Source of the DNA: Lineus longissimus
Taxonomy: Eukaryota > Nemertea > Pilidiophora > Heteronemertea > Lineidae
Assembly: GCF_910592395.1 (NCBI RefSeq)
Contig: NC_088319.1
Location: 12,834,001-12,898,000 of the forward strand
DNA: 64,000 nucleotides
Direction of reading: 5' to 3'
Shown here: in pieces, positions 11,320 through 23,044 of the stretch
Numbering within the stretch: position 1 is the first letter of the stretch
Layout: every line of letters begins with the position of its first letter
Program-made: the position numbers and the translations under genes
Notes under the pieces: model-generated
Seen by the model: the letters and a program-made list of their open reading frames with translations, nothing else
What the model was told of the DNA's origin: nothing
Databases searched by the model: none

Positions 11320-13480
11320 TAAAGCCCCCTCTCGTCGTACGAAGTTCTTTATTCACCTTGACAGCTGTGCGAAATGTTGAAATCTCATAGCACCTAATTT
11401 TAGTAAAAGGATAATAAACTGCTCTAAAGATATTTTTCTCTCAAGTTGCAATGCTTGCTATGCTTGCAATGAATGATAATTACTCACTGCTATCACAACA
11501 CTAACTATAATGGCTTGTAGGATTCTTTTCGTGAAAATATATGATCAGGTTGATGCTACTGGTTGTAATAAATGAGGTTATGCCAATCGTGAATGCTATT
11601 TTGACGGCAATAGCAGCATTGTTTGCTTATTCAAATTATTTCCTGCGCTGCACTTTTAATTGATACTCTTTAATATAGCAAATGAAGTCCCTGTCACATT
11701 CTGTAATGGATGACCTTTGTTGTACAGAGTGTATCATTAAAAATGATGCACCATAAAGATTGCTGTTTATCGTTTATTTTTGGACACTTGCTAAATCTGG
11801 TGCTAGTTTACAGTTACGACAGTGATCTTACCAACTAGATGTTTTGAAATTGATATTCTTAGTTTCGTTCTTAAAGAGTTCTAATTGCTTTAGGATTTCA
11901 AGTCCTAGCCAAAATGGCGGTGCGTATGGTTAACCCTTAACCACTGGAGCACGCTATTTATATGGAACCAGCAATCCCTTGGTCGATCGGGCTATCTGGA
12001 ATGGCCATCAGAGCAGTGTGTGTATTTTGCACCTGGAGATGCTTGAATATGTTCAATAGGAGATAAATTGATGCAAAACATTCCTTTGCATTTAATGTAT
12101 CATCAAGTGCCTCACAACTATCATTTAATAGTGACCTTGATGCTGAAGCATTCCTATTTACTTCAAAGATGGAGAGATGACGAATCGCTGACTCACGGAC
12201 CCATCGCATGATGAATGATATAGTTTTGGTTAGCAGTTTATAGGCTGTATTCAAGTCCAATACCCGTAGTTTACCCATGTACATCCTTCTGAATCACAAT
12301 TATTACATAGGTTTACCCGGTGACTCTCCCCCACTGCACGTTTCATATAAATACTGTTGTTTGAATATGGAGCACTGCTTCGTGCACTTTATTAGATCAA
12401 CTGAGCGGAAGAGACTGTCTGGTCAGGTAGAGTGCAGCTCGAAGCAGATCGGTAGGTATAGGAGGACGGATACAGCCTCTAATAAACTGTAGTCTTGGCG
12501 AACCAACATAGAGTTGAGTGGACTGGAGCTCCTTGAGCGACACCCGGTGTATTGATCCCACCGTTTTGTTGGAGCAACAATCTAATCATTCATGCACCTG
12601 GAAATTTGATGGCGAATGTTGGTACAAATGAATATAAGTACTATAGTTCTTACAACATGTTGCTTCAGCAGCCCTTCCGTGCATGTCGGCGCAAAGATAT
12701 ATAGTGCTTGCTCTCAATGATCTGTCACGCAAACCCTTATGCTGACTATCTGATCGCCGTATAAAACACTACGGAAAATCACACTTAATCTGCAGTTTTG
12801 GAAAGTTCCTGGAATCTTCAACAAGCAGGTACGACAAATGAATGATATTACAACTTGTTGGCAGCTTTTCAGAAATTCCGCTTTAGATGATAGCCATGCG
12901 TATCGATATCAACAGTTTATACTCACTCAATCGTAAATCAACATTTTTTGATATACGTTCATTCTTCTTGTGGTGATTATGTTTCCATCATTGTTACCAC
13001 GTGCGTGTGTGTAAGACAACACAGAAAGTCGCTTAACATTTTCTCTTTTTTGTCTAGGAAACAGTTCGTGTTTGATACGCACTCTCAAAACATACTTTAT
13101 TATAATGCGAATACGGAAATGCCGACTGTGTATGAAAGATTAAGACTGTGGATGATTGCAATTTTAGCGATTATGAAATCTTCATGGTCCACGCCATGGC
13201 GTTAACTGCATGCACTAAAACACAGGAATATTCATCATAACGTATCGAGCGCTTTTCTCGGATGATGCGCATCAGATGATAAACTGACTCGAACAAGAAC
13301 CGAAAGGCTACGGATAAGTTATTGCCTTCTCCATATCTCCTTGCCTTCTCCGATCTCATGGATAACTTGAATAAATATTGTTGTTCTGTTCTTATTGTTG
13401 CCGGCAAATGTATGTTTTTGTCCGAGAATAGACCACCTACACGACCACCACGATTACCGAGATGATAATATATACAAAGC
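11320..13480. other. Intergenic DNA with one doubtful open frame
   Basis: The minus strand at 11958-12284 has a 108-codon open frame (starting MYMGKLRVLDLNTAYKLL) that I do not recognise. It has no clear splice context and could be chance or transposon-derived. Otherwise I see only AT-rich sequence and a 60-base arm of a foldback element at 11878-11937, listed separately. Confidence 0.35.
11878..11937 (+). repeat. Single arm of a dispersed foldback repeat
   Basis: Sixty bases (beginning GTTCTAATTGCTTTAGGATT) match, at about 85 percent by eye, the right arm of the inverted repeat at 55214-55273 and the complement of its left arm at 55057-55116. I found no partner arm near here, so this is a solo or truncated copy. 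Confidence 0.65.
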
Positions 13481-13486
13481 TTTGAG

Positions 13487-13700
13487 GTACTAAAAATCCG
13501 AGTTGTTTATTGTAGCGACTGGTATGGCATGTTAGTCCAGGATGCCCCCATCACCTCACACCAACCACGTCCCCCTTAGATCTCGTTTTTTTTATCCCGC
13601 CACTGTCATTTTAAAACGAACAAAGATGGAAAATGGGGTGGATTTCGGGTGAGGCTGGAACTAAAAATTGGAGTTGTTTATTGTATTGGACGTCATGGGA
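13487..13700 (+). repeat. Diverged direct repeat pair (about 48 bases each)
   Basis: The segments at about 13487-13535 and 13651-13700 share the pattern GAGGNACTAAAAAT, GAGTTGTTTATTGTA and a trailing GG-CATG. They lie about 165 bases apart. No coding frame crosses them. Confidence 0.45.
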
Positions 13701-13881
13701 GGGGTCATTCGCTGACTGAAGTACTACTTTAATTGATATAATTTATCAAAACTGTTTCCAGCAACATGCCGGGCCTGTAAAATGACTTATAGGCTTGCTC
13801 ACCGGAACAGAACAGGCATTTAGCCTCTCAGGGAACTGGTGTAGGGTATATCTCGAGATTTATGGCGCTGTTAAAAGCTAG

Positions 13882-14142
13882 GTGAGCTCAGTGGCGCACG
13901 TGGAAAACTTCAAGATAACAAATCAAAAGTCATCGGAGGTTTTCGCGAAAGATGCTTCCCAGTACATAGCACTTGAGATCAAAACTGACTCGCCACAACA
14001 AACGCTATTACCCTGCATGATAACGGCCTCCACGTCCGTACAGTGCAAGTCAATAAAACACCCTAGCGGAAAATTTCCCTTTTTACGGAAGATCTGTCGG
14101 AAGGAAATTTATATTGATAACCTCTACAAACAGACAAAGTGA
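13882..14142 (+). CDS. Doubtful coding fragment, weakly ZP-domain-like
   Basis: An 86-codon open frame contains SQYIALEIKTDSP, then a hydrophobic stretch, a Cys and two more cysteines (CMITAST, QCKS, KICRKE). The spacing is faintly like the middle of a zona pellucida domain, where a beta strand is followed by CWATPS and a later GC. Key ZP residues such as the Trp are absent and there is no clear acceptor at the left edge. I would not name it without a profile search. Confidence 0.18.
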   Translation: MSSVAHVENFKITNQKSSEVFAKDASQYIALEIKTDSPQQTLLPCMITASTSVQCKSIKHPSGKFPFLRKICRKEIYIDNLYKQTK

Positions 14143-17100
14143 GAGAGTGCTACTTCCTCAAGAGATCTACTCCACTTCGCATGTACTGTTATGGCACATA
14201 CAGGCAGCAGACTCAGTACGTGCCAAGGTGATTTTAATTGGTAGTTGATGAAAACTTCAGAGTCAACAGATATCTTGCCCCAATTAAAGTAAAACACCAC
14301 CAAAGAATTACCGAAAATTCTGAAAGGCAGTGCACTGATGCAATGTTCGATTTTCGTGTTGTTCTCCGTTGCTTTCGTGTTGTTGTTGGTGTTGGAAGGC
14401 TCATGCTGTCAAGTCGATTGTCATCCTTGGCAAGTCAATTTTTTCGACGACCCCTTCAGTGTTAGGATTACGGCCCAAGACCGGGATATCTATCAATGAT
14501 AGACTAACCATTCCTCAGCCATGCATGACAAAGGTGCCAGTGGCTGATGATTTGCTCAATATGTAAGCGGGTGTTGACGCAATATGCTTGCGGCAATCTG
14601 ATGGAGACCAGCTACATGTAACTATGAAACCACTGCAGTCACCACGAGAGATGCTTCATTGTTATTTCATCGCAGCGCCTCTGCAGAAGGCAGCATGGTT
14701 TTATTTACATGTACAAATTGAACAGCCAATTGCATGAAATATATTACTATTTTTTATCAACTTAGCTTGTGGTGAATGTCTGCCATGGCTCATGAGGATT
14801 CATGGCTTGTCAATTTCAAAAGTATTACAAAGAGACAATTGAATATTGTTGGCTACTAATGTCCCAGTTCCCAAAATTCTATGTTTTCCGAGCGATAGCA
14901 CGCATGCAGTGAACTGCTTTGCTAAAAAAGTGCCAAAGGAATCTTGTTTGCATTCTTATCAAGCTCTGTTTAGTTTTACCATGGTTTTACCTGATATTTT
15001 GACAAATATTACCAACACTTTCAATGCCATGATGTAAGTCAATATACCATCCTCGCATACCTGGGTCAGTTACATGCTCCTCCCCTCGAACAAATTACAT
15101 GAGCTTGGTAAGTGCCGAGTGAAACGCCCTAAGATCAGGATATCAGTATACATGTATAAGGAGTTTCGTACAGTGGTGAGGTTTTGCAAATTTCACGAAT
15201 TCCGAATCCCGAATCGTTATCTGAAAAATTAACGATATGATTATAATTTTATTAGCTGATTAACGTCTGTTCCTCTTAGAAGGGTCATTTGAAATGCAAA
15301 GTTAGTTTGCCAAGCCATTGAACTGTCTTAGACGCAGCGAATTCTGTATTCGTGGAGACGAACACACCGAGTTGTCACGAAGTTCTTTACATTGTTCCAG
15401 CGTCCGTTCAACAAGCGCAGAGCTGGACGAAAGCATGCATATCCGCACGTCCGTCACCTTTAAATGCAACTGACTACATGTATTAAATGGAACGTGAGTT
15501 ACTTTAGAACTAAAGGTTAGTAACTCGTAATTCATTATTCGTGAGATTTGCGAAACCTCACTATCAAAAAGCACCAACTTGATCGACCTAGCCAGCTAAC
15601 TCTACTGAACGATATATCAGAGGCAAATAGTTTTTTAACTGAAGAGAAAAAAAACTCATTAGGTTTAGAAGAGTTGCGGAATTTTTGATAAGACGTTATT
15701 GGTTCATCCAGAGTCACTTGAAAGACTCTGCATCAATCAAGGAGGGCAACGTATAGTTTTCAAATATGTTACTAACTTAACTCTCACAAAAAGTGGCCTT
15801 GGACTAGCATGTTGATCAGTTGTCGACCAATTTCAATAAAATAGCATACTCTTGAAAACACACTTCAGTCTTTCCTTTTAATTACGTGTTGTATGTTAAT
15901 CAATCTAGAATAGGCAGAGGGCAAGTTGATAATCAAAGTTTGCAACATATCTCTTTGGAAGGCTACTGCTGTACTTTGAGAAACGGAACCAAGACGAGAT
16001 TTGTTCTGTTACGGAAAAGGTAAAATTTCCCTTGATATGCTTTATGCGGATTTAGATTTTTAAGAAAAACCAAATTTTGAAGAAAAAGACCCAATCGTTT
16101 TCGCACAGCAACCCAAAAGGACAGTGACATTTACTTATGAAGCCGACTATCGTCAGCACCGAAGTCAATGTTACACTGCTTAAAATTGATTAATCAAAAG
16201 CATGTGCATATAATATTGAAATGTGTCATTCGCTATGTTGATTGTTGAATGTGTAAACAGTCATATATATTACAGTAGGCTACTCATTATTAAAGATATA
16301 GTTGAAATTGACAAGTTACAATGTCATGAGTGTCTGTCACGAAAATCGAAGAAATTAGTCACAACAAGTCTGGTACAAGGTCAGATTTGATGTTGTAAGG
16401 TTACTCAGCGAAGTGTTCGTGTTCGTTGATGGTTTCCTTCAGTGCCAAAAGAACTTAAACGGGGAAAGAATGACTCATTAATTATGATTTCTTGGACTGA
16501 AATTGTCGGGGTAATGATGGAGGCGTTCCGCGGGATGACGCAAGAGGGCTTAATAACGTCATTTGGTGGGTGAGAGACTGCTTTTCATGGTCGATAGAGG
16601 TAAAGTATCACTTAACCTTTACAACTATAGTGTCTGATGGGTATAATCTTAGACTTTAATGATAAGCTGGTCCTGGCCATACGCCCCTCGAAATAAACTA
16701 TGTGTCGTCATTAGACTCTAGGTAAGCACGTATTCTTTAATGGTAAACACACGATCTTAGATTCTTGTGTTTCTCACAATATTTGACATGAAAACCGTTT
16801 AGGGTTAAATGGTTATCAATCAATCACGTTCACTATGGGTTCGAAACGGTCAGTATTATAAGACACACAGCATCCTGTACAATATTACATGGCTAAGGTG
16901 TTGACTGCACCTCCGTATGTTCTCAGAGTGTTTGTTAAACATTGTTGAGAGCTCCCACCCTCGTAGGTAGAGCTGAACGAAAAATGGAACAACTCTCCAG
17001 CACCAGAGGTTAGAGAATATCGAACAGAACTGGACGAATGCCATTGACCATGCGTTGGAGATTTGTTCAGATCCCACTCCTCGATTTTGACATTTTGAAT

Positions 17101-18870
17101 CAATCAAGGTCAAACTAATCAATTAAATGTTCCATTTCTACTTTGGTAATATTAAAAGACAATCTCTTGTGGGAGTACGGTAAACGCCGTATCGTTCATA
17201 TCGGCTTTTCGTGAGTAAAATGTTGTTTCGAGGGGCTTAGTGATCGCGCACTTTCACATGTCCCGTAGAATGCTATACGATGGAAACTACGGGTTTGAAC
17301 TCTTTCATTGATAGAGAAAAAGGTTTATACAAAATCTTCTGAGCTTTTCGATGTGGACATCACGAGTTATGCTACCGCCACTCACTGTCATGGCCCGAGT
17401 GGCTCAAGGGATACACTCCAGGTGCAGTCGACCGGCCTCGTCCTGTAGCCCGGAAGACGATCAGGATCCATGACGAAATGGACTGTACAGGTGTCTAGGA
17501 CAGGAGATATCTGATCCGTCAATTCGACCAGTGATTTCGCCTTCGACAAATCAGACTGTCTTGTCGTCATGAAAAAGTACATCCTTGACGTGGGTTTAAG
17601 AATTCCCCGAAAAAGCGAGCATGCATTATGGACATTAAGTGGCACCAAGGTCGAGTCATTACATCAACCTCTCTTAATTGCCCACTTTACTAATACCGAT
17701 ACGGGGATTATTTGCTTAATTTCTTGATTAAACTGTTCCTTCGGATAGAGATTGGTTTCTGCTTGTGTTCAATCGTGTCTATGGCGCGGTGCAGTGCGAC
17801 TGATCCCACCCGCTCCTACAGATGGGTCGACAGCTAGTCTGCGGCGGGTGGAGTCATGTTTCAAATCAAATGTTAGAAGTGGAATTCTTGCGGGGCAAGC
17901 CGGAGATGAATGGACATATCAATATTCAAAACCACATCTTGAAAATCAAATTATTTTAGTTCTTGCTGCCTTAAAGCATCAAAATAAAATTATTTGCGAG
18001 CCTTGCGAGGCGTCATAAGTAATGAGCATCATGGAAACAGGTAGTTCATCTTTTGTTTGGTTCGCCTGGTCGGCCTATAAGGAGGACACATTTTCTCACT
18101 GAGTGAAGGAAATGATGCTTTTTGCTTGCTGCAAAAACCAACTGACATACAGCCCGAGTGCTATCTTTGCTCAGCTGAAGATGCGGCAATCATGTGAGAG
18201 AGAAAAACTGATTTCCGCCGAAAACTGTTGTTGCACATGCAAAGCGAAGGTAACCTTTCCTTACTTGCCGGCGGCGATCTCAATCTGGTGTCAGAATAAC
18301 CTGTCTAAACCTCCTTATCGTTTTTAAAAAGCGGAAAATGATTGCTTTGCTTGAGTCTAGTGTGGCTGAAAATATAAACAAGACATCATATCGATGGAGG
18401 TATAGGCCGGGACGGGTCCTGTCGACGTATGATAGTGGAAATATGCGGTTCTTATGTCTGTCTTGACCCTTATCACAGTTTTAGCTCTTCTTCCCTTTGA
18501 GCTCTGAAAGCTTTGGATCCGACCGCCAAAGGAATATTTCGTCTTTCTTTGCCTAAACTTGTTCTTTCCTTCGGCTCGTCCAGTAAGAAGCCGACGAAAT
18601 ACTAATGGTGTCTGGGTGGTATATATCCTGCAGTAAAACTAATAGGTTAACCTCTCAAAGCTCTTTGTCACATCAACCTCCGACAATGATCACCGTTACA
18701 ACAGGCGATAAAAAGATCACTTGTCTGAAAGAATACCGCTCATAGCTGGGTTAGATGGTCCGTCTCTCCCAGTCGCAGCTATACCGGTGTAGAAGTTTAA
18801 AATGTCCTAGGATAAAATGTCCGGGAACAAAGGATTCTATAATGCGCTGAGCTATTGACGGTCATTGCCT
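14143..18870. other. Intergenic DNA, no recognisable gene
   Basis: Short open frames (under 92 codons) occur on both strands and none matches a family I know. A 33-base segment at 17412-17444 is a diverged copy of the centre of the foldback element at 22116-22258. Confidence 0.4.
17412..17444 (+). repeat. Dispersed repeat shared with 22176-22209
   Basis: TACACTCC, two variable bases, GCAG, GACCGGCCTCGT and CCT occur in the same order here and at 22176-22209, and in part at 21176-21210. This points to an interspersed repeat family whose most complete copy is the foldback element at 22116-22258. Confidence 0.5.
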
Positions 18871-19119
18871 CTATAGAACCATATGCCATAATCTGTCAGA
18901 ATACAATAGGCCCGGACACTTTTTCCAGGGGGGACACTTTTTACTTTTACACCGGCACCGATTCTTGTCGCAAGTATGATGTAAAAGGCAGGCCGCATGC
19001 AACGTTGGTCGTGTGAAATCCCCTTCAATAGAATATTCTATTGGAAACGACATTTGGCCTGAAGAAACTTGCCTGCATACAGCTTCATTGAGACAAATAA
19101 CAGCTCCGAATAACAACAT
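18871..19119 (-). CDS. Hypothetical small cysteine-rich protein or exon
   Basis: An 82-codon frame begins MLLFGAVICLNEAVCRQVSS, a plausible short signal sequence, and ends with a dense Cys/Lys region (CDKNRCRCKSKKCPPWKKCP). It has eleven cysteines, seven of them in the C-terminal half. This would fit a secreted or disulfide-rich peptide, but I recognise no family and see no clear upstream exon, TATA box or polyA site. Chance is a real possibility, since the opposite strand gives no coding signal either way. Confidence 0.25.
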   Translation of the reverse strand: MLLFGAVICLNEAVCRQVSSGQMSFPIEYSIEGDFTRPTLHAACLLHHTCDKNRCRCKSKKCPPWKKCPGLLYSDRLWHMVL

Positions 19120-19190
19120 GCGTTTATCAACAGATCAGGAATGACTGTGTAGCGAACGAAAAGAAGGCTTTATGTATTTTTCACTATCAG

Positions 19191-19430
19191 ATGAATTCTT
19201 TGTACCCCCTGTTGTTAACTGCACTTGGTGAAAAGGCGCCAGCGAAATCTGCAGTAATAAATATCACCGATGGCATCAACCCGTATGGTCGGTCAGTCGG
19301 GACTGTTGTTTTCCCAGAAGCAGATGAGAGGGAAAGCTCGTTAGAATGCCAGCAACACTGTACAACCAGCAGAAACATGAGGGATTTCTGTAGACATCTC
19401 AACCTTTTCACCCTTGTGCTTTGGAAATGA
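19191..19430 (+). CDS. Doubtful open frame, coding strand uncertain
   Basis: Both strands are open here (plus 79 codons, minus 74 codons at 19187-19411). The plus frame contains LYPLLLTALGEKAPAKSAVI, faintly like the helix-strand preceding the Ser of short-chain dehydrogenases. The expected Ser-Ser and YxxxK motifs are absent, so I do not assign a function. Confidence 0.12.
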   Translation: MNSLYPLLLTALGEKAPAKSAVINITDGINPYGRSVGTVVFPEADERESSLECQQHCTTSRNMRDFCRHLNLFTLVLWK

Positions 19431-22115
19431 AGCGGAACTTAGTATACTATATGCTGCGATTTGGGATTTCGTATAGCTACGCCCGGCCTGCTGCTGATTT
19501 ATATCCACTAAAGAACCTTAAACATAAACGCTGTTTTTTTAAAACGTACAGCTTCAATACAACCTTGCGTCAAAGAATTGGCGGAGGCGCACCTTGACCT
19601 TAACTTGGGACGAGGCTGTGTTGATGGGACTTTATGTCCGAGCCGACCGGAAGTTACCTACTCTAAACCCGGAAACATTCGCGTGCACTTTATTTGCGTT
19701 TACAGAAAATATGTGGCCACGAAAATTAGTCTATAATTGAAGGATAATTGAAAGTACTGTTACAAGTGTTGTCAAACCCAAAAGTTGCAATTTCACAAAA
19801 CCGCGAAATGCAATGGCGGCCGCGAATATTTCCACGTTAACGGTAGTGGTTTGTTCTCTTCTAAAATCTTTAACCAATACCTGCCTGTAGCACACCCTGC
19901 CTCCCAAAACAGTATACAGTCACCTTGACTCAGCAGCCAAGCCATTCTGCAATTTGTTCATTACCTTTTATTTGGCTAATTTAGATAGTTATTCACCTGT
20001 GAAATGTTCACTTGACCAAGAGTACCTCCCACACTTTCCGCGAGTCAGGCCAAATTTTCTCTCAAAAACGCCGCTAAAGAATCCGAGGTTATCCAACTCG
20101 GATATGCAATGTATAGCCGCTTAGAAATAGAAAAATTGAATGGTGCGTAGTGTTTTATGCGTAGGTTGGGGATAGTAAGCGAAAGAAATCAACAATATCG
20201 TTTGATTCAGTTAATTAAGATGTTTGGTATACCTTGATAACGGGAAGACATGCTATACCCAGTTGATCTACTCCAAATGCCACTTGACACACTTTGTAAC
20301 GCTTTTATTACAAAGGTTTTATCACCATTATTCACCCACACGATACAAACACAGCGAACCGTCCGAATCGTGGTACGTAGTAGCTTTTCAGGAGACCTGG
20401 CTTTGTTACTTTCTCATACGACCCGCCCGCGACCTGTCCACGTGAAACAACTCGCATACAACACGCCAAGACAGAAATACTCTCAAGGAGAGAACTTTTC
20501 CATCTCATGCTTCCCGTCTAGGAAAATTAGGAATATTTGATATACTGCATCCCTTTTGGCGCAAAAAAATACGGCTTTCGGCAGTATCGCGTTCCGTTAT
20601 TCCGCATGAACTTCTTTTTCTTCAACCAGCTCGATCATACGTTTTCAACGTCCATGTTGAATGTAAATTTGACTTTTTCATCTCATCTTGTTTTTTAATT
20701 TGGTTATTCTTGGACGAATTGGTTAATTGCCTAGATTCATTAAAATCGTCAGACCGAGAAGAACCGCGGCGCAGACGTTTGGCGAGAATCGATGCTTTTT
20801 TCAAATGACATTGTCATTTCATTAATGTTATCAATTCCGAAGTGTATTAGCGTGGTTATGATCGTGTACGTTGATGACTACGTTAGGTTAGGGGCGTTGA
20901 AGTCATCATATAGAAGTGAATTTAAACATAGATTTACTTGAAAACAATAGGCAGGTTTCGCAACCCGTACGAACGACGAAGTACGAACTACGACTGTCTT
21001 GTCATCAAAAGTCCTGTCCACATTGCACAATGCATATCTTAATGCTACCGGTGTATAGTCGATATAAAAAGATGTGCCAGAGTGTCCTGAAATACTCTAC
21101 ATAACAAAAATATGATCATGAATTGATTCTTGTCCGTGAGTGTATAGCCTGGTACGCTCGTTCACAGTGATACAGTACACTCCGGACGCAGTGGGCTATA
21201 GTCTCGTCCCTCTCCAAATGAAGGGACGTGTTGACTGCCTCGGGAGTTTTCCACTTACAGGGTACGCCGCGTATCAGCTCATGTTGTTTCATTGGCAATG
21301 CGTGGTAGGTATTATAAGATAGGCCTTGTGATACGCGATGATATCGGTGTGAAACGCTTATGTGGAGATAGGACTTCATTTCATATTTTGATGCTGAACT
21401 TCAGGAGTTCCCGCCAGTTAAAGGGGTACGTACACACAATGCTTAATGCAGTTATTATGCATACGAATTTGCCGAAACTAGGTATTTATACATAATTGTA
21501 TACACAACGGCATTGTTGCATTTCCACAATTTGAAATTTTCAAATTCAATTACAAATTTTGAATATTAAAGGTACGACGTAGGCCTTTTATTTAACATCA
21601 GAGTATGAAAATATGAAACTCCTACCTTTCGATAATTTGTATCTCGTTTCACTTCTGTTTAGTTAATCCGTTATCGATCCAAATCTTATGTAAATCCGTG
21701 AAAATAATGCTTTGCAGGAAAAATGTACAATATTCGAAAGCTGGCGTTCCCAATATTACAATATATATTCATAAGGCTCTTTCCGTATCAATTAGTCTGC
21801 TGATCGGCTATCAGCAAACTTTAGGCTACTCAACATCCCGTCCACGTCACGTGACCACTTAGGACGCTTGAAAATTGTGGCTAGATCTGAACGCCATCTG
21901 ATGCTTTTCAGCAGGGATTCTTTTCTTCCTGAGGTGTGTGGCTGATGGGAGTAATGTATATAATATTTTGTCGGAAGATAACTATCGGATAAAAAGTTGC
22001 AAAGTTGCAATTGACAAAACATATTTTTAGTACAATATATATTTCGTTTAAAGTTCTTCATTCTCCCTAATCTGCGCACGCCCCTTTTTGGAGGAAGCAA
22101 CATTTCGTCTCGCAT
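19431..22115. other. Intergenic DNA, no recognisable gene
   Basis: Short AT-rich frames on both strands show no family similarity. A fragment at about 21130-21215 shares ACACTCCGGACGCAG and CTCGTCCCTC with the foldback element just downstream. Confidence 0.4.
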
Positions 22116-22258
22116 CCTAGGCGTATTAGACCTCCGGGGCAGTCCATTGCGTCATCCTAATCAGCGAGGCTTTGCTACACTCCGGACGCAGAGGACCGGC
22201 CTCGTTCCTCACCCTAACCAAACTAGGATGACGCAATGGGCTGCCCAGGGAGTCTAGG
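22116..22258. mobile_element. Foldback/MITE-like element with about 40-base inverted ends
   Basis: The left arm 22116-22160 (ending CCATTGCGTCATCCTA) is the inverse of the right arm 22222-22258 (CTAGGATGACGCAATGG), and the match continues outward to CCTAG...CTAGG. The centre (22176-22209) recurs at 17412-17444. No reading frame is present, so it is non-autonomous. It lies about 600 bases upstream of the GOLIM4-like start codon. Confidence 0.7.
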
Positions 22259-22719
22259 CTTTGCCGGCCGGTACCCCTTGAAAAAATGTCGCATAGACGT
22301 ATTTTACTAGACTAGTCGCGCCACTAAATGGTGTAACTTGATGATTATGATATACGTGACCCATAGCTGATCAAGCTTCTTGACCACCAAGGTTTTTAAT
22401 TGCATCTTATTACCCCGGTTTCAGTTTTAGGACCTTCGGACTAGATTTACTTTCATACCATCCTGTACACGAGGTAGGAGTGGATTCTTTAAATATATAA
22501 CACTTGCATGGGGGATATTATATATTTGCAGCTTTACTTTTTGGGAACACCCAGTAGTTCGTTGTATTGGGAAACAATGTAGACCTATAAATAAAACGTT
22601 ATCAAAAATATGTCCCAAAATGTCTAATAAAGTGCATCGGACATTTCAATTCAACTATTCCTTCCTTGAGAATTTATCTCGTGTCATTTAATGTTGAAAA
22701 TGTCGAAAAGCGTCTGCTA

Positions 22720-22872
22720 AATTGGTATTTTCCCATAATGCAACGCGAGTGACACGTCGCCATGTTTGTTTGCAATGGTGGACAAGACTTCAGATTTTCG
22801 ATTTCGCGGTGATGAAAATTGAGATTTAGAACATTTCTAAGGAGCAGATATAACTAACAATAAGCGTTCAAG
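22720..22872 (+). promoter_or_regulatory. Putative promoter and 5' UTR of the GOLIM4-like gene
   Basis: The 150 bases before the start codon contain CGCCATGTTT at 22758-22767, a fair match to the YY1-type motif (reverse complement AAACATGGCG) often found near TATA-less transcription starts of housekeeping genes. No TATA box is evident. This is inferred from position and a single motif. Confidence 0.3.
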
Positions 22873-23044
22873 ATGCATAGAAGAGAGGGCTCGGTTGTGC
22901 GAGTCGTCATTTTTATATCGGTGGCCATTTGTTTTGTTTATGGCGTATATTTGTATCACGATGTCCAAACACGACTGAAAAAGTCTGACGAAAAATCTGA
23001 GAGATTGCGACAACAACACGATTCAGTTTCCGCCCAGTTACAAG
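22873..23044 (+). CDS. GOLIM4: GOLIM4-like exon 1 (anchor)
   Basis: Encodes MHRREGSVVRVVIFISVAIC and continues through the membrane segment into VQTRLKKSDEKSERLRQQHD and SVSAQLQ. Donor CAAG|GTACCT, phase 1. The three basic residues before the membrane segment fit a type II (N-in) orientation. Confidence 0.92.

Noticed and set aside
17388-17450. GGCCCGAGTGGCTCAAGG resembling a tRNA A box
   Set aside because: No matching B box, and the downstream part is better explained by the repeat shared with 22176-22209.
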